Source: an uncultured Lachnospiraceae bacterium
GTDB lineage: Bacteria > Bacillota > Clostridia > Lachnospirales > Lachnospiraceae
DNA: 64,000 nt
NCBI GenBank assembly: GCA_905209075.1
Contig: CAJLRL010000002.1
Span: forward strand, 153,187 to 217,186
Reading direction: 5' to 3'
Position 1 is the first letter of the stretch. Each line of letters opens with the position of its first letter. Below are positions 25,571 to 34,840 of the stretch, piece by piece. The position numbers and the translations under genes were made by a program. The notes beneath the pieces were generated by a model. It made no database searches. It worked only from the letters and a program-made list of their open reading frames with translations, and was not told where the DNA came from.

Positions 25571-26911
25571 TTAAGTACAATAACGGAAAGTTTTGTCAGT
25601 AAGTATCCTTGCAAATATAAGTCCGAGCGGCAGTGCAATGATTATCATTATTGCAGATGCAAACCAGGATACTGCATCAGATAATGCCATTATGCCGAAA
25701 TTGTAAATGGCTCGGTAAAGATAAAGTCCCGGAACCATGATAACAATTGATGGAACGGTAAGTGATATACGTGGATATCCGTTATTTTTCTTGATTATGG
25801 ATGCAAGAAGACCGGCCATGAGTGCTCCGGCAAAAGCTGCAGCAGGGGCTGGCATTGATGTCAGATCCACAAGTTCAAGCCTCAGGGTATTGGCTATGGC
25901 ACCGATAAGTGCTGCTGTTGCGGCCATGGGGGTTGAACTATTAAACATGATCGAGAATCCGAATACACCGAAGAAGCTTGCGATAAGTCTCAGGATTAGA
26001 TATAGTATGGGATCCAGATTCAGATCTGTAAAGTCAAGTGGGCGCAGACTAAGCAGCAGTGCCATGATCCATGCAAACATAGTAGCTACCAGGACAATGA
26101 TTATTGCGTATGAAAGTCTCTCAAGACCGGATCGAAGGTCTAGTTTCGCAAGATCAATTCCACTTGTGATAAATGGAAATCCAGGTATGATAAAAAGCAT
26201 GGAACAAATGTATCCAGCTTCATGCACAGATGGTACATGGAAAGCTATTTCTAATATTTTCAGACATACAGCATATACAAAGCATGATGCTGAAATGGAT
26301 ACCGATATATTTAAAAACAAAGTAAAATGGTGTTTTATCAGTTTAGTTCTTATAAGGTTTCCTATACCTGCGGCTATAAATGCAAGCAGCATTTCTATAG
26401 GACCTCCACCGAGCAGAAATGTAAATGCACAGCATGCGATCGCTGCGGCAAGACCGAGCCTGATGGGGGAATAAAGTGTATGGATCTGTTCAATTTTATC
26501 GAGACAACGGTGAATCTCTTCGCCTGTAAGATGGGCTTCCTCTGTTGGAAAATCATCTACAAATTGTTCCATCCGATAAAGCTTTGAGGTGTTTACACCT
26601 GTATTTGCAATGCTTAAAGATTGTGAAATACAATCCGTACCATCAAAGCAGTTGAATTCTATGGACATAAGTCCGACATCGACGGTACATGTGACACCTA
26701 GCTCTTTGGAAAGTCTGTTCATGGATGTACGGACACGCCAGGCACCTGTTCCGCAGGAAAGCATTATAAGTCCGACACGACCGATAACCGATGCTTTTTC
26801 AATAAGTCCCGCTTTTGATATGAGAACATCACTATCCTGACTTGTATAATCATGCCATGGAATCTCCATATGATTTTTTTCCATTATATCTATGTAATTA
26901 TTATTTGCCAT
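25571..26911 (-). CDS. ThrE family threonine/serine exporter (fused DUF1212 and DUF3815-type halves)
   Basis: 446 residues. The N-terminal ~130 residues are the soluble start of the ThrE domain (RVGLIMLSCGTGAWRVRTSMNRLSKELG). They are followed by about ten membrane helices in two parts: the first (~165-280) holds PFITSGIDLAKLDLRSGLERLSYA, the second (~310-445) holds VPSIVIMVPGLYLYRA. In many bacteria these halves are separate genes (YjjP and YjjB); here they are one protein as in Corynebacterium ThrE, which exports threonine and serine. The start overlaps the end of the upstream unknown gene by 11 bp, so the two are translated together. Confidence 0.85.
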   Translation of the reverse strand: MANNNYIDIMEKNHMEIPWHDYTSQDSDVLISKAGLIEKASVIGRVGLIMLSCGTGAWRVRTSMNRLSKELGVTCTVDVGLMSIEFNCFDGTDCISQSLSIANTGVNTSKLYRMEQFVDDFPTEEAHLTGEEIHRCLDKIEQIHTLYSPIRLGLAAAIACCAFTFLLGGGPIEMLLAFIAAGIGNLIRTKLIKHHFTLFLNISVSISASCFVYAVCLKILEIAFHVPSVHEAGYICSMLFIIPGFPFITSGIDLAKLDLRSGLERLSYAIIIVLVATMFAWIMALLLSLRPLDFTDLNLDPILYLILRLIASFFGVFGFSIMFNSSTPMAATAALIGAIANTLRLELVDLTSMPAPAAAFAGALMAGLLASIIKKNNGYPRISLTVPSIVIMVPGLYLYRAIYNFGIMALSDAVSWFASAIMIIIALPLGLIFARILTDKTFRYCT

Positions 26912-27659
26912 AGATTATCGCCTCTGCTTTTTCTACATGTTTCTCGAGATTCTTAAGAAAATGTGAATTTGGAAGAAATATACCTAGTTCATCATATCGC
27001 TTATCGTTTTCAATAAGTGAATCCTGACCATAAAATACATACGCCATAGGCAGATCTTTTTCAATCTGTATCATTAAATCCCATAGAGCAGAATAAGCCT
27101 CGGCTTCTGTCTCTTTTGACTTTACTGTGTCAGGAAGTTCACGGATTAAAAGTACACCGCTGTGCTCCTCAAGTATCTGCTGGAAAGTGTCGGCACTATC
27201 AGGATCGTATGAATGACTGTACCTGTATGCTTTGGCAAAATATATATTTTTTTTGTTGTTAAGACCCTGATATATAGTGTTAAAATGCTGGTAGTCTTTT
27301 TCGTGGGCGATTGATTTATATTCGGGAAGAAGATTTCCACTTTCATTAGTAAATATTATCGGATTTGGCTTCCCATCGGCATTGAAACGATAAGGGATAA
27401 GGTAGGAATTCCTTAAAAGATCAAATACCGTATTATTGCACAGACACATAAGAAATGCAGATAAATCCCTGTTTTTATATGCGTTGAAAAGTGATTCTGC
27501 AAATTTTGAAGATGTAATGGTTGTGTCAAATTCGTTGTCATATACGAGATTGTCGCAGAATGTTTCCTGAAGCCGTTCACAAGCCCATGGATCATTTAAT
27601 ATTTTCTCAAACAACACATCTGTATGAAGTTCTCTTGGAAACATTGTTTTTTCGCTCAT
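26901..27659 (-). CDS. Conserved hypothetical protein encoded with the ThrE-like exporter
   Basis: 252 residues from ATG 27659 (AAAGG about 11 bp upstream; the in-frame GTG at 27668 lies too near the ribosome site). The protein is soluble, has no signal peptide, and I do not recognise its family. It appears helical in the N-terminal half (DVLFEKILNDPWACERLQETF, SKFAESLFNAYKNRDLSAFL). A central block reads IIFTNESGNLLPEYKSI and YFAKAYRYSHSYDPDSADTF, and it ends with a basic-acidic helix (LEKHVEKAEAIIYGK). It is translationally coupled to the exporter gene, and a LysR gene diverges from it. Whether it regulates export or is unrelated cannot be said. Confidence 0.75.
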   Translation of the reverse strand: MSEKTMFPRELHTDVLFEKILNDPWACERLQETFCDNLVYDNEFDTTITSSKFAESLFNAYKNRDLSAFLMCLCNNTVFDLLRNSYLIPYRFNADGKPNPIIFTNESGNLLPEYKSIAHEKDYQHFNTIYQGLNNKKNIYFAKAYRYSHSYDPDSADTFQQILEEHSGVLLIRELPDTVKSKETEAEAYSALWDLMIQIEKDLPMAYVFYGQDSLIENDKRYDELGIFLPNSHFLKNLEKHVEKAEAIIYGK

Positions 27660-27784
27660 GTTAAACACATCCTTTGTCTATTATCTTGATTCGGCTAGAT
27701 TATACTATTGAAATTGAAATAAGTAAAAAGTATAATTGATATAATAAAAATAATAAATTGGTATAACAGAAGAGGGGGCAAAAT

Positions 27785-28675
27785 ATGAATATCAGCTTTG
27801 AATATTATAAAATCTTTTATTATGTGGCGAAGTATTGTAATTTTACGAAAGCAGCAAGAGTGCTTGGGAATAGCCAGCCCAATATCACAAGGGCGATGAA
27901 TAGCCTTGAACAGCAGATGAATTGTATTTTATTCATAAGAAATAACCGGGGAGTGCAGCTGACACCAGAAGGAGAACGGCTGTATACACATGTATCAGTT
28001 GCTATGTCACAGATATTTGCAGCTGAGGAGGAACTTACAGATACAACAGGATTATCCCATGGAAGCATATCCATAGGAGCAAGCGAGACGGCACTTAATA
28101 TTTATTTCCTTGATAAATTAAAGGCATTTCATATGAAATATCCGGGAATAAGGCTGAAGCTTTACAATCATTCAACACCACAGGCGATAAATGCGGTAAA
28201 AAGCGGAATAATAGATTTTGCCGTTGTATCAACACCGGCAGAGGTCGAACCGCCTCTTAAAATAGTAAAACTTGAAACTTTCCAGGAAATACTTATAGGT
28301 GGGATGACGTTCAGGGCACTGGGAAGCCAGATATTGTCGGTGAAGGAGTTAAAGGATTATCCTCTTATCGGACTGGGGAGAGAGACTATGACATTCAGAT
28401 TTTTCAATAAATGGTTTATGTCACATGGAAGTGAGTTTTCGCCAGACACAGAGACTGCGACTACAGATCAGATACTTCCGCTTGTAAAATGTGAACTGGG
28501 ACTTGCTTTTGTACCAGAGCCTATGGCGCATGAGGCAGTAAAGAATAAAGAGGTTGTTAAAATCCGGCTGACAGAGGATATACCAAAGCGTAATATCTGT
28601 CTGGTATTTGACAGCAGACACCCTATAAATGCAGCAGCGAGAGAATTTAAAAATATAATTTTAATGGATGTATAA
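27785..28675 (+). CDS. LysR family transcriptional regulator
   Basis: 296 residues. N-terminal winged helix-turn-helix (FTKAARVLGNSQPNITRAMNSLEQQMNCILFIRNNRGVQLTPEGE, residues ~18-62), then the periplasmic-binding-protein-like effector domain (~90-290, beginning GSISIGASETALNIYFL). It is divergent from the unknown gene/ThrE pair across a 125-bp gap and may control it, as LysR proteins often govern the divergent operon. It also lies 126 bp upstream of the alcohol dehydrogenase gene. Start ATG 27785 follows AGAGGGGGC. Confidence 0.93.
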   Translation: MNISFEYYKIFYYVAKYCNFTKAARVLGNSQPNITRAMNSLEQQMNCILFIRNNRGVQLTPEGERLYTHVSVAMSQIFAAEEELTDTTGLSHGSISIGASETALNIYFLDKLKAFHMKYPGIRLKLYNHSTPQAINAVKSGIIDFAVVSTPAEVEPPLKIVKLETFQEILIGGMTFRALGSQILSVKELKDYPLIGLGRETMTFRFFNKWFMSHGSEFSPDTETATTDQILPLVKCELGLAFVPEPMAHEAVKNKEVVKIRLTEDIPKRNICLVFDSRHPINAAAREFKNIILMDV

Positions 28676-28691
28676 AATATGTTACACATCG

Positions 28692-28741
28692 GTTACATTG
28701 TAACTTACATCTCCTTTCATACTTTGTTAAAATATAGTCAA
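28692..28741. promoter_or_regulatory. Regulatory region of the alcohol dehydrogenase gene
   Basis: A 13-bp palindrome GTTACATTGTAAC lies at 28692-28704. A promoter TTACAT-16-TAAAAT (28706-28733) follows. Overlapping its -10 is TTGTTAA-AATA-TAGTCAA (28724-28741), which matches the left half of the Rex (NADH-sensor) consensus TTGTTAANNNNTTAACAA and only part of the right half. Confidence 0.35.
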
Positions 28742-28801
28742 AGCAAATGAAGAATGGTTTGCAGACTTAGAGTTTAAAGTATTGGAAGGAGATTTTATAT
28801 T

Positions 28802-29947
28802 ATGGCAAACAGAATCATGTTAAATGAGACATCTTATCACGGATCAGGTGCAATCGAAGAAATCGCAACAGAGGCAAAGGCTCATGGATTTAAGAAAGCA
28901 CTTGTATGCTCAGATCCTGACCTCATAAAATTCGGTGTTACAGCAAAAGTAACAGATATTCTTGATAAGAATGGATTAGAGTATGAAATCTACTCAGAGA
29001 TCAAACCAAATCCAACTATCGATAATGTTAAACACGGAGTAGAAACATTTAAAAGATCAGGAGCAGATTACCTCATTGCTATAGGTGGCGGTTCTTCGAT
29101 GGATACATCAAAGGCAATCGGTATCATCATTGCAAACCCTGAGTTTGAAGATGTAAGAAGTCTTGAGGGTGTAGCACCTACAAAGAAGCCTTGCGTTCCT
29201 ATCATTGCAGTACCTACAACAGCCGGAACAGCAGCAGAGGTTACTATAAACTACGTTATCACAGATGTAGAGAGAAAAAGAAAATTTGTATGTGTTGATC
29301 CACACGATATGCCGATCATAGCAATCGTAGATCCTGATATGATGTCATCAATGCCAAAAGGACTTACAGCATCAACAGGTATGGACGCACTTACACATGC
29401 TATTGAAGGATATACTACAAAGGCAGCATGGGAAATGACAGATATGTTCCATCTCAAAGCGATCGAGATTATCGCAAGATCCTTAAGAAGTGCTGTTGCC
29501 AATGAAAAAGAGGGGCGTGAGGGCATGGCTCTTGGAGAGTATATCGCAGGCATGGGATTTTCGAATGTAGGACTTGGAATCGCTCATTCAATGGCTCATA
29601 CACTCGGAGCTGTTTATGATACACCACACGGTGTTGCATGTGCCATGATGCTTCCTATCGTAATGGAGTACAATGCAGACTGTACAGGTGAGAAATATCG
29701 TGAGATCGCACGTGCAATGGGTGTAAAGGGCGTAGACGATATGTCTGTGGATGAGTATAGAAAAGCTGCAATAGATGCAGTGCAGAAGCTTTCTGTAGAT
29801 GTAGGAATTCCTACAAAGCTTGAGGCATTAAAGGAAGAGGATTTAGACTTCCTTGCAGAGTCAGCTCACGCAGATGCATGCGCACCAGGAAATCCAAAGG
29901 ATGCAAGTGTTGAGGATCTTAAGGAGCTTTTCCGTAAGCTGATGTAA
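28802..29947 (+). CDS. Iron-containing (group III) alcohol dehydrogenase
   Basis: 381 residues, the standard length of FucO-type dehydrogenases. The NAD-binding segment is AIGGGSSMDTSKAIG (near residue 96). Metal ligands are in the conserved Asp/His blocks: TGMDALTHAIEGYTT (near 195), IAHSMAHTLGA (near 262) and DTPHGVACAMMLP (near 276). Closest in style to lactaldehyde reductase / 1,2-propanediol oxidoreductase, but ethanol or butanol dehydrogenase activity is also possible. It recycles NADH during fermentation. Start follows GAAGGAGATTTTAT. It is monocistronic, with a terminator at 30008, and sits between LysR and TetR regulator genes. Confidence 0.93.
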   Translation: MANRIMLNETSYHGSGAIEEIATEAKAHGFKKALVCSDPDLIKFGVTAKVTDILDKNGLEYEIYSEIKPNPTIDNVKHGVETFKRSGADYLIAIGGGSSMDTSKAIGIIIANPEFEDVRSLEGVAPTKKPCVPIIAVPTTAGTAAEVTINYVITDVERKRKFVCVDPHDMPIIAIVDPDMMSSMPKGLTASTGMDALTHAIEGYTTKAAWEMTDMFHLKAIEIIARSLRSAVANEKEGREGMALGEYIAGMGFSNVGLGIAHSMAHTLGAVYDTPHGVACAMMLPIVMEYNADCTGEKYREIARAMGVKGVDDMSVDEYRKAAIDAVQKLSVDVGIPTKLEALKEEDLDFLAESAHADACAPGNPKDASVEDLKELFRKLM

Positions 29948-30007
29948 TCATTTTAATGTGTTTGTAGCTCGCAACTGTAAATGTTGAACAGTTGCGAAAT
30001 AAAATAG

Positions 30008-30050
30008 AAGATCCGGGAACTGCCTCTAAACAGTATTCCCGGATCTTTTA
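30008..30050. terminator. Terminator after the alcohol dehydrogenase
   Basis: AAGATCCGGGAA (30008-30019) pairs exactly with TTCCCGGATCTT (30036-30047), followed by TTTAG. A weaker hairpin, CGCAACTG/CAGTTGCG, lies just upstream near 29970-29996. Confidence 0.88.
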
Positions 30051-30096
30051 GTTTTTTAAGAGTGCTAAACTATGTAAATTAGAGATATGAGAAAAA

Positions 30097-30648
30097 CTAT
30101 ATCAGGTTTACCTTGCGAAACGTCTCTGCAAGTTCCGCAGGCATCGAGTCAGAAAGTAATCTGGCAAGCTCCTGCGGAGTAAAATTTTTATAGCCAAGAA
30201 CCCATTGTGTTGTCATAAAAACAGATCCCTGACAGTACATTTCAAGCTGGAATAAAAGCTTATCGGATATTTTTCGGTGGCTTTTATTTTCAATCTGGTC
30301 AATATAAAACTGCCGGATCAGTTCGAAATCATGTTCCCTGAGGTTGTTTTGATCATCATTCTTGAAAGCTGCTTTAAAGAAAAGCTGCTCCATCTGGATA
30401 TATTCAAATTTATTCACAAGGCTTTCGTATACGGTATGTCCTTCACCCATCTGACGAAATGATTCGACAAGTATCTTGTCAAAATACCAGTTGATAAGAT
30501 CGTATTTATCCTTAAAATTTCTGTAGAAAGTCTGGCGTGTAACCCCACAGGCATCGGAAATTTCTTTTACAGTAATCTTCTCGACAGGAGAGGAATACAT
30601 ACATTTTTTCATTGCATTGGCCAGTCTGTATTTTATGTCATTGTTCAT
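30097..30648 (-). CDS. TetR/AcrR family transcriptional regulator
   Basis: 183 residues from ATG 30648, which has GGGTGATAA just upstream; the longer frame to 30714 begins with residues that look non-coding. The TetR helix-turn-helix is clear: KITVKEISDACGVTRQTFYRNFKDKYDLINWYF (residues ~20-52). The C-terminal ~130 residues are the helical ligand or dimer domain of the type seen in DhaS-like regulators. The target is not evident; it is convergent with the alcohol dehydrogenase gene and divergent from nothing close by. Confidence 0.9.
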   Translation of the reverse strand: MNNDIKYRLANAMKKCMYSSPVEKITVKEISDACGVTRQTFYRNFKDKYDLINWYFDKILVESFRQMGEGHTVYESLVNKFEYIQMEQLFFKAAFKNDDQNNLREHDFELIRQFYIDQIENKSHRKISDKLLFQLEMYCQGSVFMTTQWVLGYKNFTPQELARLLSDSMPAELAETFRKVNLI

Positions 30649-30851
30649 TTTATCACCCGGTGTTATATAAATTGCTTGTAATTGTTCAGTAAACTCATAG
30701 TTATGATTATTCATGCATCATTAAATTAATTGGAAGGAAAGCTTAGTATATAATCATATTATAGACAATTAGAAGACCTGAAACAACAAAAAGATGAAAA
30801 GTATGATATAAAGGACAAGCAGCAGGTCTGACATTTTTAAACAATAGCAAT

Positions 30852-32609
30852 TTAAAACTGGATTAAACTATTTCTTAAACACAAGGCACCCCATCCGGTT
30901 GAATTATTTGGATATGAGATTGATGATATTATCGGCTTTGTGCCATTAATTAAATATGCCTTTAATTTATCAGCATACATATATATATCGTTTTTTTGGA
31001 CTATGCCCCATTCCATCAGAAGAGCGGCAGAGCCGGTTACAAACGGGGCAGCCATTGAAGTCCCCGACTTTGATGTATAACCGCCGCCCGGGGAACATGA
31101 GATTATGTCAACACCAGGAGCTACCAGATCCGGCTTTATGAAGTTATAAGTCCATGTATAGCCGCGTCCGGAAAATGAAGCGATACGTTCAGTCAGACTG
31201 TCATATGCGCCGACAGATACTACTTTCTGTGAGGTAGACGGGATCGTAAGTGTTATCCCAGGATCTGATTGAATGAATGAAGTCTGGTTTCCACGTAGTC
31301 CGGCAGAGGCAAGCCATACATCCCAGTTTCCATCCTTGATGCTAAGAGGTGTAAGCTCTAATGTCCATATACCGGAAGAAACATAGCTGTTATTGGCTGA
31401 TAGTTCTATATATATTTCCTGAAAGGGGCTGTATGGCGCAGGTCCTCCACCGGTTATATAGATATCTGTTGAATCGATATCGTATCTGTAAAAAAATCCG
31501 CTGCCGGATGAACTTACACTTTCAGGTATGCTGAATTTGCTTCCATCCGGGGCGGTAAGCGTTATACGGATCTTATCCCAGTATTGTTTCCAGAGTGACA
31601 TGGAAACAACCGGCTCATAATCACCAACGGAAAATTCAGTAAAGCCGGGGTATGAGTTTCCGCCAGCGTGGCCATATCCGGTTCCTTCATTGCCACATCC
31701 TGCGATGATGCTGCATCTGTAGTTTGAAGCGATAAAGTCAAGATATGTTTCTAAAAGTGATGTTCCGCTGTGAGAACCTAAAGAATTTCCAAAGCTTAGA
31801 TTTATTGCAGCGGGCATTCCCATTTCATTTGCTTTCCTGATGCAGAAATCTACGGCAAGCATTACCTGTGTTGTTGTGGGAAATGAAGTCTGGTTGGAAG
31901 TGGCAAGCTTTACGATGATAAGTGTACTTTTACTGGCAACACCTTTGTATACACCATTTGACGCATTTCCGTTTCCTGCGGCAATTCCAGCAACATGTGT
32001 TCCATGCCCTGAAATATCAATGCTTGGACATATTGAAATCCTTTCCTCTATGGAAGCCGCATTTATTGCACGGGTCAATGTTTCATTATCGTACACGGTT
32101 CCGAAAGAATCTAAAAAAGGTGCAGGCCCAGTGCTTATTGTCTGATCCCACAGAAAGGCTATGCGGCTTTTTCTATTCTCAATAAAATCAGGGTGGGTAT
32201 AATCAATGCCTGAATCAATTACACATAAAAGAACACCTTCACCGGTTAAGGTCCCGAAGCTTTGTGGGATTGATGTTATGCAGGATGTACGCCGCCCCTG
32301 GTATACTTCATAGTTAAACTGTTTAGGTTTTTCCATATATATGATTTCAGGGAGTGAGGCTGCCACATCCACAAGGTCTGAGGGGATGATAAACACTGCA
32401 TAATTTCCGAGCAGCTTTATTATATTTATCCGGTCATATAAATCTTTAATGTAATCTATGTTCCCTACATATTTAACAATTACTTCCCAACTGTCAGTAA
32501 GTGCATTATAGCCGCTTGAAAGTTCATTTGATGACGCAAGCTCTTCCGGAGTCGCAAGGAGTGCTGCCGAAAGCTGGGTTGAAATTTTTTCACTGAATTT
32601 ATTTTTCAT
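30852..32609 (-). CDS. S8 family serine peptidase (subtilase, Csp-like)
   Basis: 585 residues with a full catalytic triad: Asp in VIDSGIDYTHPDF (near residue 132), His in GHGTHVAGIAAGNG (near 203) and Ser in SGTSMAAPFVTGSAA (near 520). Between His and Ser is a ~150-residue beta-rich insertion (residues ~320-470, around VSMSLWKQYWDKIRITL), which resembles the jelly-roll of clostridial Csp proteases that process spore germination enzymes. The N-terminal ~95 residues look like a prodomain. No signal peptide is seen. The triad is intact, unlike the pseudoproteases CspA/CspC. Whether this organism sporulates is not shown by the window. Divergent from the MacA-like operon. Confidence 0.88.
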   Translation of the reverse strand: MKNKFSEKISTQLSAALLATPEELASSNELSSGYNALTDSWEVIVKYVGNIDYIKDLYDRINIIKLLGNYAVFIIPSDLVDVAASLPEIIYMEKPKQFNYEVYQGRRTSCITSIPQSFGTLTGEGVLLCVIDSGIDYTHPDFIENRKSRIAFLWDQTISTGPAPFLDSFGTVYDNETLTRAINAASIEERISICPSIDISGHGTHVAGIAAGNGNASNGVYKGVASKSTLIIVKLATSNQTSFPTTTQVMLAVDFCIRKANEMGMPAAINLSFGNSLGSHSGTSLLETYLDFIASNYRCSIIAGCGNEGTGYGHAGGNSYPGFTEFSVGDYEPVVSMSLWKQYWDKIRITLTAPDGSKFSIPESVSSSGSGFFYRYDIDSTDIYITGGGPAPYSPFQEIYIELSANNSYVSSGIWTLELTPLSIKDGNWDVWLASAGLRGNQTSFIQSDPGITLTIPSTSQKVVSVGAYDSLTERIASFSGRGYTWTYNFIKPDLVAPGVDIISCSPGGGYTSKSGTSMAAPFVTGSAALLMEWGIVQKNDIYMYADKLKAYLINGTKPIISSISYPNNSTGWGALCLRNSLIQF

Positions 32610-32719
32610 AAGAAATTATTGCTCTCAATTTAATAAATATTAAAAGAATCTTAAAGGAAAATCGGTAAGAAGTTTGTTACAATTTTTGTATAAAATCTAA
32701 AAATATGCAGGAGGGCGAA

Positions 32720-34135
32720 ATGAGCAAAAAGAAAAAAATCATCATTGGGATCGTGGCAGTGATCGTTGCAGCTGCAGCGGTGGTTACAGCTGTTATCGTG
32801 ATAAGGACAAAGAGCGGTAGTGGAGATTCAAAGGTCAGTGTGTATGCTGATAAGGTGTCAGATGTCATGTACCAGAATACACTTTCTGTGACAAAATTTA
32901 CAGGAATGGTAGAGGCTGCAGATACTCTTGAAATAAAGAAAGATGCAGAAAAAACTGTAAAAGAGGTTCTTGTATCAGAAGGTGATACGGTTGAAGTTGG
33001 GACACCTTTATTTACATATGATGTAGAGGAGCTTACAGACAAAAGAGACAGTGTAAAGCTTGAACTTGAGAGCTTAAACAATGATCTTGAGGGATATAAT
33101 GCACAGATAGATCAGCTGACAAGCGAGAAAAAAGAGGCTTCAAAGGAGCAGCAGCTTGATTATACATTACAGATACAACAGGTTCAGACACAACAGAAGC
33201 AGTGTCAGTACAATATAACATCAAAGCAGGCTGAAATCAAAAAATATGATGACAGTATAAATAATGCTACAGTAAACAGTACGATGGCAGGACTTGTCAA
33301 AAAAATAAATAATGATAATTCCAGTGTGGATGATGCAGGTCAGTCTGATGCTTTTATGACAATAATCTCAACAGGAGATTACCGCGTCAAAGGAAAAATC
33401 GATGAGCAGACATACTATAACAGTGGTCTTGCAGAGGGGATGTCTGTTATAGTGCGTTCAAGAGTTGATGATGAAAAAACATGGCTTGGGACAATTTCAA
33501 AGATAGATACAGATAATCCACAGACAACCTCAAATAATAATGGCATGGTTTCATCGGACTCGCAAAATAGTGAATCAGCTACAAACTACTATTTTTATGT
33601 ACAGCTCGCAGATGCCTCAGACATGCTTTTGGGACAGCATGTGTTTGTTGAGCCTGATTATGGACAGTCAGAGAAAAAAGAAGGTATCTGGCTCGATGAA
33701 AGTTATATTGTAAATGCAGATGATGATCCTTATGTATGGGTAAAAAATGACAAGGACAAGCTCGAAAAGAGAACAGTCGGACTTGGAGATCATGACGACG
33801 CCCTTATGATGTATGAGATCAAATCAGGTCTTTCAGAAGATGATTATATAGTATGGGCTTCTGATGATCTGTATGAGGGAGAAAAAGCCGGAACATGGGA
33901 TGACTATGATCCTTCATCAGATGAAGGTCTTATGACAGATGATACACAGTATATAGACGATGGCATGATAGATGAGGGAGGTTATGCAGAGGACGGAACA
34001 ACAGATGAGGGAACATCAGGAGAAGAGGGAATGACAGATGAAGGAAGCGTCACAGATGGCGCAGATCAGGCGGATACCGGAAACGTACAGAGTGACCAGA
34101 CGGACGCCGGTACAGGTGAAGCGGAGGTACAGTAG
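32720..34135 (+). CDS. Efflux adaptor protein (HlyD/MacA-like) with acidic C-terminal tail
   Basis: 471 residues from ATG 32720; ATG 32705 lies before the ribosome site AGGAGGG. A membrane anchor occupies residues 5-27. A biotinyl-lipoyl-type domain (GMVEAADTLEIKKDAEKTVKEVLVSEGDTVEVGTPL) follows, then a coiled coil (~105-185; KRDSVKLELESLNNDLEGY, QIQQVQTQQKQCQ), the second half of the lipoyl domain and beta-barrel parts. The last ~85 residues are very acidic and rich in Asp, Glu, Gly and Thr. In MacAB-type systems adaptors couple the permease to the exterior. First gene of a four-gene operon; stop codon abuts the next start. Confidence 0.88.
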   Translation: MSKKKKIIIGIVAVIVAAAAVVTAVIVIRTKSGSGDSKVSVYADKVSDVMYQNTLSVTKFTGMVEAADTLEIKKDAEKTVKEVLVSEGDTVEVGTPLFTYDVEELTDKRDSVKLELESLNNDLEGYNAQIDQLTSEKKEASKEQQLDYTLQIQQVQTQQKQCQYNITSKQAEIKKYDDSINNATVNSTMAGLVKKINNDNSSVDDAGQSDAFMTIISTGDYRVKGKIDEQTYYNSGLAEGMSVIVRSRVDDEKTWLGTISKIDTDNPQTTSNNNGMVSSDSQNSESATNYYFYVQLADASDMLLGQHVFVEPDYGQSEKKEGIWLDESYIVNADDDPYVWVKNDKDKLEKRTVGLGDHDDALMMYEIKSGLSEDDYIVWASDDLYEGEKAGTWDDYDPSSDEGLMTDDTQYIDDGMIDEGGYAEDGTTDEGTSGEEGMTDEGSVTDGADQADTGNVQSDQTDAGTGEAEVQ

Positions 34136-34840
34136 ATGATTCTTGAACTAAAAAATATTTACAAAAATTATGATCAGGATAATCTCGTTGTGCCGGTATT
34201 AAAGGATGTCTCGCTGCAGGTAGATGAAGGCGAATACGTTGCGGTTATGGGACCATCCGGATCAGGCAAGACAACACTTATGAATATAATAGGATGTCTT
34301 GACCTTCCTACATCCGGCAGCTATATACTTGATGGAAGACCTGTAAGCGAACTTAAGGAGAAGGAGCTTACAAAGGTAAGGCGCAACATACTTGGATTTG
34401 TTTTTCAGAACTTCCAGCTTATGCCGCGTGAGAGTGCGTTGGATAATGTATGTCTTCCTCTCATATATGCAGGCGTCAGTAAAAAGGAAAGAAAAGAGAT
34501 GGGAATGAAAGCACTTGAAAAGGTAGGACTTGCAGACAGGGCTGCGTTTAGACCTAATCAGCTTTCAGGTGGACAAAAACAGAGGGTTGCAATAGCAAGG
34601 GCAATGGTGAATAACCCTAAGCTTCTGCTTGCCGATGAACCGACAGGTGCACTTGATTCAAAATCAGGAAAACAGGTACTTGAATTATTTGATATGCTAA
34701 ATGAATCAGGAGTTACAATTGTAATGATCACTCATGACAGAAAAGTCGCCGAGCGGGCAAAGCGGATCGTGCATATAATTGATGGTGAGATTTCAGAAGA
34801 GGGACAGGAGGTTAAGCATGAAGAAGAAAAAGGTAATTAA
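34136..34840 (+). CDS. ABC transporter ATP-binding protein (MacB/LolD type)
   Basis: 234 residues. Walker A GPSGSGKTT (near residue 38), Q-loop FVFQNFQLMP, signature LSGGQKQRVAIARAM (near 143), Walker B LLLADEPTGALD and the switch His in MITHD. This is the MacB/LolD-like class that powers FtsX-type permeases rather than importers. It starts right at the previous stop codon (GCGGAGG 8 bp upstream) and overlaps the next gene by 23 bp. It energises the permease encoded at 36456-37712. Confidence 0.96.
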   Translation: MILELKNIYKNYDQDNLVVPVLKDVSLQVDEGEYVAVMGPSGSGKTTLMNIIGCLDLPTSGSYILDGRPVSELKEKELTKVRRNILGFVFQNFQLMPRESALDNVCLPLIYAGVSKKERKEMGMKALEKVGLADRAAFRPNQLSGGQKQRVAIARAMVNNPKLLLADEPTGALDSKSGKQVLELFDMLNESGVTIVMITHDRKVAERAKRIVHIIDGEISEEGQEVKHEEEKGN

